A stretch of DNA of 64,000 nucleotides, taken from positions 372,001 to 436,000 of the forward strand of contig NZ_CP045504.1 in the NCBI RefSeq assembly GCF_013376455.1, written 5' to 3'. This DNA is from Desulfolutivibrio sulfodismutans DSM 3696. GTDB lineage: Bacteria > Desulfobacterota > Desulfovibrionia > Desulfovibrionales > Desulfovibrionaceae. Made by a program: the position numbers and the translations under genes. Under the pieces are notes generated by a model that was not told the origin of the DNA, made no database searches, and saw only the letters and a list, made by a program, of their open reading frames with translations. This document shows, piece after piece, positions 51,375 through 58,064 of this stretch. Numbering within the stretch: position 1 is the first letter of the stretch; each line of letters starts with the position of its first letter.

Positions 51375-52628
51375 TCATTCCCGGGCGCGGACGATGTCCG
51401 CACCGACCTTGGACAGTTTGACCTCCATCGATTCATACCCCCGATCCAGGTGGTAGACGCGTTGGATCTCCGTGGTGCCGTGGGCGGCCAGACCGGCCAG
51501 GACCAGGGAGGCGCTGGCCCGCAGATCCGAGGCCATGACCGGCGCGCCGATGAGCCGGTCCACGCCGTGCACGAAGGCGTTTTGCCCGGAGACCTTGATC
51601 TTGGCTCCCAGGCGGACCAACTCCTGGACGTGCATGTAGCGGTTTTCGAAGATGGTCTCCTTGATGGAGCCTGCCCCTTTGGCCAGGCACATCAGCGCCA
51701 TGATCTGGGCCTGCATGTCCGTGGGAAAGCCGGGGTAGGGCAGGGTGGCCACGTCGGCGTTGACCAGTTCGGACTGGCGGAACACGCGCACCCCGGCCGG
51801 AGTCTCGGTAAAGCCCACGCCCATCTCCCGCAGTTTGGAGACGGCGGCGTCGAGTTCGCGGAAGGGGCATTTTTCCAGAATCAGGTCGCCGTCGGTGATG
51901 GCTGCGGCCACCATGTAGGTGCCGGCCTCGATGCGGTCGGGCATGATGGCGTAGCTTCCGCCGTGCAGGGAATCGACGCCGTCGATGGTGATGATGGTGC
52001 TGCCATGGCCGGTGATCTTCGCCCCCATGGCGATGAGGAATTCGGCCAGGTCGGAGATCTCCGGCTCCCGGGCGGCGTTTTCCAGGATGGTGCGGCCCTT
52101 GGCCAGGCTGGCGGCCATGAGCAGGTTTTCCGTGCCGCCCACCGTGGGGAAGTCGAAGGTGATGTGCGCCCCGGTCAGTTGGTCGCATCGCCCCTCAATG
52201 TAGCCCGCTTCGAGGTCGAATACGGCGCCCATCTTTTCCAGGGCGGACAGGTGCAGGTTGACCGGCCGCGCGCCGATGGCGCATCCGCCGGGCAGGGCCA
52301 CCCGGGCCCGGCCCAGCCGGGCCAGAAGCGGCCCCAGGCACAACACCGAGGCGCGCATGGTCTTGACCAGGTCGTAAGGGGCCTCGTGGTTGAGGGCGGC
52401 GGCCGGAGCGACGGCGACCCGGTCGTCCTCGAAGGTCGTGGCCAGCCCCAGGATGTTTAAGAGTTTGAGGGTGGTGAAGATGTCCCGCAGGCGCGGGACG
52501 TTTTCGTAGGCAATGGGGCCGTCCACCAAAAGGGCGGCCAAAAGGATGGGCAGGGCGGCGTTTTTGGAGCCGCTGATGCGTACGGCGCCGTGTAGGGGCT
52601 TGGCGCCCTGGATGACGAGTTTGTCCAT
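51375..52628 (-). CDS. murA: UDP-N-acetylglucosamine 1-carboxyvinyltransferase
   Basis: A 417-residue EPT-family enzyme that adds enolpyruvate from PEP to UDP-GlcNAc, the first committed step of peptidoglycan synthesis. [16 protein letters not shown] (residues ~20-35) binds PEP; C116 in [15 protein letters not shown] is the cysteine alkylated by fosfomycin, so the enzyme should be sensitive. [16 protein letters not shown]-like [13 protein letters not shown] and GFPTDMQAQ are further signatures. ATG 52628 follows the family start; the upstream extension is not coding. Confidence 0.95.
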   Translation of the reverse strand: MDKLVIQGAKPLHGAVRISGSKNAALPILLAALLVDGPIAYENVPRLRDIFTTLKLLNILGLATTFEDDRVAVAPAAALNHEAPYDLVKTMRASVLCLGPLLARLGRARVALPGGCAIGARPVNLHLSALEKMGAVFDLEAGYIEGRCDQLTGAHITFDFPTVGGTENLLMAASLAKGRTILENAAREPEISDLAEFLIAMGAKITGHGSTIITIDGVDSLHGGSYAIMPDRIEAGTYMVAAAITDGDLILEKCPFRELDAAVSKLREMGVGFTETPAGVRVFRQSELVNADVATLPYPGFPTDMQAQIMALMCLAKGAGSIKETIFENRYMHVQELVRLGAKIKVSGQNAFVHGVDRLIGAPVMASDLRASASLVLAGLAAHGTTEIQRVYHLDRGYESMEVKLSKVGADIVRARE

Positions 52629-52765
52629 ATTTCGAGGGGATCCTTTGCGTGTCGGATTGGCGCTGTGCGCCGGGCGCATGGTGGCCTACCCATATCGCGG
52701 CCTCGCCCCGGGGGCAAGCAGCCCGGCGTGGCCTGCTGCCGACGGCCTTGCCTGGGCGCGGGTGT

Positions 52766-52778
52766 TTTCAAATTGAAA
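52766..52778. promoter_or_regulatory. AT-rich palindrome upstream of feoA
   Basis: TTTCAAATTGAAA is an odd palindrome (TTTCAA-A-TTGAAA), 5 bases before the Fur-box-like sequence. Confidence 0.35.
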
Positions 52779-52783
52779 TAACC

Positions 52784-52800
52784 TTGACAATCATTTTCAA
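52784..52800. promoter_or_regulatory. Fur-box-like inverted repeat upstream of feoA
   Basis: TTGACAAT-C-ATTTTCAA is an inverted repeat with 7 of 8 pairs matching and resembles the Fur consensus (GATAATGATTATC-type). It lies 34 bases before the start of a FeoA-type gene, consistent with iron repression. Confidence 0.5.
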
Positions 52801-52834
52801 CAGGCCTATTTCTTTGTGCACCCAAGGAGTCATC

Positions 52835-53083
52835 ATGTCCCCGTATGGTCCGCTTAGCCAATTTCCCGCCGGAACCCGTGTTCGCATCGAAAAGCTGTGC
52901 GACTGCTCCCGGGCCAGGGGACGGCTGTGCTCCATGGGGTTGACCCCCGGGACCGAGATCGAGGTCTTCGCCAACTGCGGCGGCCCGTGCTGCCTCAAGG
53001 TACGCGGGGCGAGCCTGACCCTGGGGCACGGACTGGCCGGAAACATTTACGGCCGGATCGTCGATTCCGAGGTCGCAGCGTAA
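52835..53083 (+). CDS. feoA: FeoA-domain protein
   Basis: An 82-residue SH3-like FeoA protein: GTRVRIEKLCDCSRARGRLCSMGLTPGTEIEVFANCGGPCCLKVRGASLTLGHGLAGNIY. FeoA regulates or assembles the FeoB ferrous iron channel on the cytoplasmic side. The protein is unusually Cys-rich (CDC, CGGPCC) compared with standard FeoA. No feoB follows; the next gene is arsR after a terminator. AAGGAG lies 5 bases before ATG 52835. Confidence 0.85.
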   Translation: MSPYGPLSQFPAGTRVRIEKLCDCSRARGRLCSMGLTPGTEIEVFANCGGPCCLKVRGASLTLGHGLAGNIYGRIVDSEVAA

Positions 53084-53399
53084 AAAATATTTCCCTGAAT
53101 TGACCCCGCACCCCGAAGCGGCGTTTTCGGACCACCCACGCTGGTCTGGAGACGCCGCTCCTTTTTTCTCATTGCAGCCATTCACTGTCCCTGTCGTGTG
53201 GCGACCTGTTTCCGGCGCTCCCTGACACCCAGGAGCCAGACGATATCCGTCGCCGTCGGTTTGTCCTCTATCAGCCCACGATCATAGGGGATTTGGACAT
53301 TATCCTGAGGGGGTGTCCTGGTTTGTAGCGAGGCCGCACAGCCAGGCGGCGATTCCGTGCTTGACGCATCCGCGCATAATCGTTTATCGTCGATTTACG
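53084..53399. other. 316-base spacer between feoA and arsR
   Basis: It holds a terminator at 53117-53168 and the arsR upstream region. No gene is seen. It includes TTGACG at 53361 with TTATCG 17 bases later, a possible arsR promoter, and the palindromic region at 53378-53402. Confidence 0.5.
53117..53168 (+). terminator. feoA terminator
   Basis: AGCGGCGT pairs with ACGCCGCT (outer stem), with an inner GACCA/TGGTC stem, followed by a run of six T. Confidence 0.75.
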
Positions 53400-53402
53400 A
53401 TG
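53378..53402. promoter_or_regulatory. Candidate ArsR operator overlapping the arsR start
   Basis: ATCGT-TTATCGTCGATTT-ACGAT is an imperfect palindrome of ATCG/CGAT units that runs up to the arsR start codon, a usual place for autoregulation. Translation may be leaderless, since no ribosome site precedes ATG 53400. Confidence 0.45.
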
Positions 53403-53765
53403 AATAAGCACGACACCATTCATACCAAATCCTCGGACGAGCGGTTGGCCATGATGTGCAAGGCCCTGGGGCATCCGGCCCGGGTGGCCATCCTGCGCCA
53501 TCTTCATGAAATCGACGGCTGCGTGTGCGGGCGCATCGTGGAGGTCTTGTCCCTGGCCCAGTCCACGGTGAGCGAACACCTGCGCAAGCTCAAGCTGGCC
53601 GGGCTGGTGCGCGGGGAGGTGGACGGCCCGAGCACCTGCTATTGCATCGACAGGGATGGCCTGGAACTGCTGCGGGGGATGCTCTCGGGATTGTGTCCGG
53701 GGGCAGGCGTCGCGGCTGGGCCGTCGTGTCCCGGGGAGATCAAGATGCAGGGGGACGCGTCATGA
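53400..53765 (+). CDS. ArsR/SmtB-family metalloregulator
   Basis: A 121-residue winged-helix repressor that releases DNA on binding metal or metalloid ions. Winged-helix residues ~17-75 (CKALGHPARVAILRHL, LAQSTVSEHLRKLKLAGLV). The C41-V-C43 pair in DGCVCGRIVEVL sits at the site used by ArsR for As(III); a second pair C80/C82 (STCYC) and C110 could add a third thiolate. The stop overlaps the hgcA start (ATGA), so it is translated with hgcA and likely controls it. Confidence 0.88.
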   Translation: MNKHDTIHTKSSDERLAMMCKALGHPARVAILRHLHEIDGCVCGRIVEVLSLAQSTVSEHLRKLKLAGLVRGEVDGPSTCYCIDRDGLELLRGMLSGLCPGAGVAAGPSCPGEIKMQGDAS

Positions 53766-54997
53766 TGCCGCTGACGGGAAAAAAGCGGACCACGGCTGCG
53801 GCCGATCCCTGCTGCTGCAGCGACGCGCCGGGCCGTGGCGACGCAGCAGCGTCCTCATGTTGCGACGGTTCCGCTTCCGGCGGCGAGGATTCCGGCCAGC
53901 CCTGTTGCGGCGGCCCCCAGGCCCCGGCCGCAAGTCCCATGGCCCGGCCCGGCTACGAACTGCACCCCTTTGTCGAAACCTTTCGCACCACCCTGGCCGG
54001 TCCCGTGCCCGTGGTGCGCACGTCGCTTGACCGCCGCGATTTCCGGGGAACCCTGGGGGCCCGGCTGGGATACGGCCGCGACGGCTACCGGGTGGCCCCG
54101 GGGCTCTATGCCGTGGGACGGCCCGGGCCGGATTCTCCGGTCCTGGTCACGGCGGACTACAAGCTGTCCTTCGACGCCCTGCGCCGGGAGCTTTCGGGAA
54201 TCGACGCCTGGATTCTGGTTCTGGACACCCGGGGGATCAACGTCTGGTGTGCGGCGGGCAAGGGCACGTTCTCGGCCGCAGCGGTGGCGCGTCTGGTCGA
54301 GGCCAGCGGCCTGGCCCGGGTGGTGTCCCATCGCCGACTCATTGTCCCCCAGCTTGCCGCCCCGGGACTCGATGCCCGGGACGTCCGGCGGCGGTGCGGA
54401 TTCACGGTGATGTTCGGGCCGGTACGGGCCGCCGACCTTCCGGCCTTTTTGCGGGCCGGGAACCGGGCCGAGCCCGCCATGCGCCGGGTGACCTTCACCC
54501 TGTCCGAACGGCTGGCCGTGGCCCCGGTGGAGGTCTACCACGCCCGGAAATGGCTGTGGTGGGCGGCGCTTGCGGCCCTGGCCGTGTCCGGGATCGGGCC
54601 GGGCGTCTTTTCCCTGGCGGCCGTGTGGGAACGCGGGGTGTGGCTTGTGGCCGCCATCCTGGCCGGACTTGTGGGGGGCGCGTTGGTTGTTCCGGTTTTT
54701 TTGCCGTGGCTGCCGGGGAGGGCCTTTGCCTTCAAGGGGGCCATCGCCGCCGGGGGGCTCGGACTCCTGACCGTCCTGGCCCAGGCGGCCTGGGCTCCGG
54801 CAGCGGTTTCATCGGCCGGTCGCCTGGCCATGGTCCTTGTGGCCGGAAGCCTTGGGTCGTATTTGGCCATGAATTTCACCGGCTCGACGCCCTTCGCCTC
54901 GCCCTCGGGGGTGGAGCGCGAGATGCGCCGGGCCATGCCGCTTCAGGCTGTGGGTCTTGTGATTGCGGCCATTTTGTGGATCATCTCGGCCTTTTGA
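53762..54997 (+). CDS. hgcA: HgcA, corrinoid protein of mercury methylation
   Basis: A 411-residue protein that donates a methyl group from a corrinoid to Hg(II), giving methylmercury. The cap-helix motif N160-V-W-C163-A-A-G-K-G-T-F is the HgcA signature, with C163 the cobalt ligand. The globular corrinoid domain is about residues 55-245; five transmembrane helices follow (~263-284, 293-315, 324-343, 350-372, 394-411), with the conserved MNFTGSTPFASPSGVEREM between the last two. The N-terminus is an unusual extension with C17-C19, C33-C34 and C48-C49 clusters, likely binding mercury or arsenite. The start overlaps arsR; AGGGGGA is 7 bases upstream. hgcB follows after 14 bases. Confidence 0.95.
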   Translation: MMPLTGKKRTTAAADPCCCSDAPGRGDAAASSCCDGSASGGEDSGQPCCGGPQAPAASPMARPGYELHPFVETFRTTLAGPVPVVRTSLDRRDFRGTLGARLGYGRDGYRVAPGLYAVGRPGPDSPVLVTADYKLSFDALRRELSGIDAWILVLDTRGINVWCAAGKGTFSAAAVARLVEASGLARVVSHRRLIVPQLAAPGLDARDVRRRCGFTVMFGPVRAADLPAFLRAGNRAEPAMRRVTFTLSERLAVAPVEVYHARKWLWWAALAALAVSGIGPGVFSLAAVWERGVWLVAAILAGLVGGALVVPVFLPWLPGRAFAFKGAIAAGGLGLLTVLAQAAWAPAAVSSAGRLAMVLVAGSLGSYLAMNFTGSTPFASPSGVEREMRRAMPLQAVGLVIAAILWIISAF

Positions 54998-55011
54998 GGC
55001 CAGGAGGGAAC

Positions 55012-55287
55012 ATGCGCGACATGCGGTATCTTTCCGGAGTGGCCTCCATTTCCCTGGATGTCCGGCGCTGCGTGGGATGCGGCCTGTGCGAGGCCGTCTG
55101 CCCGCACGGGGTGCTGGCCCTGACGGAGGGCAAGGCCGGGATTGTGGATCGCGACGGGTGCATGGAGTGCGGGGCCTGCGTGACCAACTGCCCCACCGGG
55201 GCGGTCGCCGTCACCCCGGGAGTGGGCTGCGCCGCCTACATTCTCCAGGTCTGGTTGAAAGGCAAGGCCAAGGCCTCGTGCTGTTGA
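55012..55287 (+). CDS. hgcB: HgcB, ferredoxin partner of HgcA
   Basis: A 91-residue ferredoxin with two 4Fe-4S sites: C20-x2-C23-x2-C26-x3-C30 and C50-x2-C53-x2-C56-x3-C60. The HgcB-specific cysteine C73 (in GVGCAAYILQVWLKGKA) and the C-terminal C90-C91 pair, both known to be important in HgcB, are present. It passes electrons to reduce the HgcA corrinoid. GGAGG precedes ATG 55012; ATG 55021 is possible. The HgcA/HgcB pair is diagnostic for mercury methylators. Confidence 0.95.
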   Translation: MRDMRYLSGVASISLDVRRCVGCGLCEAVCPHGVLALTEGKAGIVDRDGCMECGACVTNCPTGAVAVTPGVGCAAYILQVWLKGKAKASCC

Positions 55288-55404
55288 CCGTCGCCTTTTC
55301 GTCACCAGGACGTGATAGTTCCGGTCGGAAATTCCCGGCTCGGGCCTTTTGCCCTGGCCGAAATCGACCGAAACTGCCTGGTCGGCAAACGAAGGGAGAC
55401 CATC

Positions 55405-55836
55405 ATGAAGAAGTCCGTACTTTTCATCTGCGTGCATAATTCGGCCAGGAGCCAGATGGCCGATGCCTTTTTGAAGGCCAGGGGGGGCGAAGGCTTTGCC
55501 GTGGAAAGCGCCGGTCTGTCGCCCACGAGCATCAATCCTCTGGTGGTCGAGGCCATGGCCGAAAAGGGCATCGACCTGTCCGGGGCCACAACCCAAAGCG
55601 CCTTTGAACTGTTCCGGCAGGGGCGGCTTTTCGAATACGTGATCACCGTCTGCGACGATTCCAATGAGAAGCAGTGCCCGGTCTTTCCCGGCCTGGTACA
55701 TCGCGAACACTGGCCGTTTGAAGACCCGGCGGCCCTGACCGGGACGCATGAGGAGAAGATGGCCGGAGTACGCCGCATCCGGGATCAGATCGAGGAGGCC
55801 GTCGCCGCCTTTGCGGGCCGCTTCGGGAGCGCCTAA
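55405..55836 (+). CDS. ArsC-like low-molecular-weight phosphatase-fold protein
   Basis: A 143-residue protein with the P-loop C9-VHNSARSQ (Cx5R) and C83/C91 in TVCDDSNEKQCPVFPG, corresponding to the redox cysteines of thioredoxin-coupled arsenate reductase; the Cys at position 15 of standard ArsC is an Ala/Arg here. It may reduce arsenate or act as a phosphatase. It lies 117 bases after hgcB; GAGAC-type ribosome site (GGGAGAC) is upstream of ATG 55405. Confidence 0.82.
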   Translation: MKKSVLFICVHNSARSQMADAFLKARGGEGFAVESAGLSPTSINPLVVEAMAEKGIDLSGATTQSAFELFRQGRLFEYVITVCDDSNEKQCPVFPGLVHREHWPFEDPAALTGTHEEKMAGVRRIRDQIEEAVAAFAGRFGSA

Positions 55837-56063
55837 GGCCTGGGAGGAAAAGACAGGCACGAAGGGGCGCGGACGGTTGCGAGGTTTCGGCAGTGCGGGA
55901 TATTCCTGCTGCGGTGCGTACCATTGACGGTGTTTTCGTTTTTGGGCTACGTCGCGCACATCGGTTGTGATTGTGCCCAGACCCCGTCCGTGTTGGCTGG
56001 CGAGCAGATTTTGATCCTGCGCGCGAATTCATCGGGGTCGCAGAGCGCAAAAGGGATTCCGGC

Positions 56064-56537
56064 ATGACGGACGACGGGACTCGGGAAATCGCTTCGCGCG
56101 AGGCGGTGCGGCTTTTCGCCGACGGACACAACTGCGCCCAGGCCGTTTTGGGGGCGTTGGCCCCAGGGTTTGGCCTGGACCGGGAGACGGCCGTGCGGCT
56201 GGCTACGGGATTCGGGATAGGCCTGTCCATGGGCGAGACCTGCGGGGCGGTATCCGGTGCGGTCCTGGCCCTCGGCTTGGCCTATGGCGGTGGAGGTCCA
56301 GGCGGAACCGAAGCCAAGCTGGCCACCTACGCCATGGCCGGGGAATTTTTCGACGCCTTTGCAAAGGTTCACGGCGCCCTGCGTTGCCGGGAACTCATCG
56401 GGTGCGATCCCTCCACCCCGGAGGGCATGCTCGTAGCCAGAACCGAGGGCCGGTTCGGCTCGATCTGCGCCGGGCTGGTGGGCACAGCCGCCGCCATCGC
56501 TGCGGACATGCTTGCAACACGGTCGCCGTCTGCCTGA
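56064..56537 (+). CDS. C_GCAxxG_C_C family redox protein
   Basis: A 157-residue protein with the signature cysteines of the C_GCAxxG_C_C family: C24 in GHNCAQAVL, C60 in GETCGAVSG, C108 and C114 in CRELIGC, and C135. These proteins probably use disulfides or a metal or cluster and often lie next to selenium, arsenic or mercury genes; no enzyme activity has been proven. ATG 56064 is in frame with the family start. It is 226 bases after the ArsC-like gene. Confidence 0.83.
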   Translation: MTDDGTREIASREAVRLFADGHNCAQAVLGALAPGFGLDRETAVRLATGFGIGLSMGETCGAVSGAVLALGLAYGGGGPGGTEAKLATYAMAGEFFDAFAKVHGALRCRELIGCDPSTPEGMLVARTEGRFGSICAGLVGTAAAIAADMLATRSPSA

Positions 56538-56577
56538 GCCCTCGGCTGATACGAATCCGCACCCTGGAGGTTTTTTG

Positions 56578-57417
56578 GTGAATGCCGCTTTCCGTGGTGT
56601 CTCGTCCGGGCCAGGCCGTTTTACCGCCCCGCTGATGGCCCTGGCCGGGGTGGTGTTGTGCGTGGCCCAGGCCTTGGGCTATGCCGAGATCCTGTGCGTC
56701 ACCGAGGGGTGCGCCCTGCATGAGAACACCACCGTGTTCGGGCTTTCCCTGTGGTGGTGGGGGGCGGCGGCCTTTGCCGGGCTGGGCGTATTGGCCCTGA
56801 TGGGCCGGGCCGGGCTGGCCTCCAGAGCCGGGCTTTTGTGTCTGGCGGCCGATATCGGGCTGTTGGCGCTCATGGCCCTGACAGCCCCCTGTCTGACCTG
56901 TCTGGTGGCCGGGGCGCTTTTTCTGGCGTTTTATCTGTGCGCCACTCCCCGGGAGGGCGTTTTCAGGCGATTGCCCCTGGCGATCATCCTGGCCTGGGCC
57001 TTGGCTTTTTCCCCGAACCTGTTCGCCGTGGGCAAAGAGGCCATGCAGCCCTGGCCCCTGGTCGGCCCCCAGGCGGCCGCCGTGCGCCTTTTTTTCTCTC
57101 CCACCTGTCCGGCCTGCCGTGACGCCGTGGCGGTCATGTCCCGCCTGGACAAGCCGTTTCTGGGCTTTTTTCCCATCGCCGGAACGGAAGAGGAGGTGCG
57201 CATGGTCGCCAGGACCGTAAACGGCCTGGAGGCCGGATTGTCCCTGCCCGAGGCCCTGGCCCGTTCCGGAGACGGCGAGCCCGTCGAGGTGGGGCTTTTG
57301 CTTCGCTTCCGGCTCCTGAAAAACAAGGTGGCCTATCTGGGCGGCCGTCCGGATGGCGTGCCACATCTGCAGATCAACGGCTGGCCCCGGAAGTGGGACA
57401 GCGTCGATGTTTTTTAG
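56578..57417 (+). CDS. VKOR-like membrane protein with a C-terminal thioredoxin-like CPAC motif
   Basis: A 279-residue membrane protein. Four or five hydrophobic helices (~18-38, 58-76, 86-102, 108-122, 133-150) carry C40/C45 in the first loop and an APCLTC motif (C105-x2-C108), as in vitamin K epoxide reductase-type disulfide formers. The soluble C-terminal region holds LFFSPTCPACRDAV, a thioredoxin CxxC (C177/C180), and VPHLQINGW. Together it could pass electrons between membrane quinone and periplasmic or cytoplasmic thiols. Start is GTG 56578, with GGAGG 6-7 bases before. It is not assigned to a named family with certainty. Confidence 0.62.
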   Translation: MNAAFRGVSSGPGRFTAPLMALAGVVLCVAQALGYAEILCVTEGCALHENTTVFGLSLWWWGAAAFAGLGVLALMGRAGLASRAGLLCLAADIGLLALMALTAPCLTCLVAGALFLAFYLCATPREGVFRRLPLAIILAWALAFSPNLFAVGKEAMQPWPLVGPQAAAVRLFFSPTCPACRDAVAVMSRLDKPFLGFFPIAGTEEEVRMVARTVNGLEAGLSLPEALARSGDGEPVEVGLLLRFRLLKNKVAYLGGRPDGVPHLQINGWPRKWDSVDVF

Positions 57418-57531
57418 GAGACGCCGTATCAAACGCCTGCTTTCAGGTCGCGACCTGCCTGCCGCAACGCGGCATTGCCCCACTTTGCCGCCTTGAAATC
57501 CATGCTCGTCACATTCATCTTCTTCTTCGTT

Positions 57532-57560
57532 TTGAAAAATGTTTGCGCCGGGCCTGGAAT
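57532..57560 (+). promoter_or_regulatory. Possible promoter of the arsC-kinase-regulator genes
   Basis: TTGAAA and TGGAAT are 17 bases apart, 60 bases before the arsenate reductase start. Confidence 0.35.
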
Positions 57561-57620
57561 AGCGTACACCGTAACTGACCACCGATCCGTATGTCCGGCA
57601 TCGGAGACCTGGGGACATCC

Positions 57621-58064
57621 ATGGGCACGATCACGGTTCTTTTTTTATGCACCGGCAATTCCTGTCGCAGCCAGATGGCCGAGGGATTCGCCAAAAGCCT
57701 CAAGGCCGGGGTGATTGACGCCTATTCCGCCGGCGTTGAGCGGCATGGCCTCGACCCCGACGCCGTGACGGTCATGGCCGAGGCCGGGATGGACATCTCC
57801 GGTCAGCATTCCAAAACCGTGGACGAATTGCCCCCCGTGCGCTTCGATTATGTGATCACCTTGTGCGGGCACGCCGCGGAAAACTGTCCGTTTTTTCCCG
57901 GCCCGGTCAAACGCCTGCATGTGGGTTTCGACGATCCTCCGTCCCTGGCCAAGGACGTGGTCGACGTCAAGGCCCGGCTTGCGCCCTATCGCCGGGTGCG
58001 CGACGAGATTCGTCGTTTTGCGGAAGGAATGCCTGGAAACCTCCCGGGGGAAACGCATCCGTGA
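57621..58064 (+). CDS. arsC: Arsenate reductase (thioredoxin-coupled)
   Basis: A 147-residue LMW-phosphatase-fold arsenate reductase. C10-TGNSC15-RSQ is the catalytic loop, and C82 and C89 in LCGHAAENCPFFPG shuttle the disulfide that thioredoxin reduces; the numbering matches the classical pI258 enzyme exactly. It reduces As(V) to As(III). The stop overlaps the kinase start (GTGA), so the two are translated together. No arsB or acr3 exporter is visible in the window. Confidence 0.9.
   Translation: MGTITVLFLCTGNSCRSQMAEGFAKSLKAGVIDAYSAGVERHGLDPDAVTVMAEAGMDISGQHSKTVDELPPVRFDYVITLCGHAAENCPFFPGPVKRLHVGFDDPPSLAKDVVDVKARLAPYRRVRDEIRRFAEGMPGNLPGETHP

Noticed and set aside
55971-56063. N-terminal extension of the C_GCAxxG_C_C protein
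   Set aside because: Unrelated to the family, and ATG 56064 matches the usual start.
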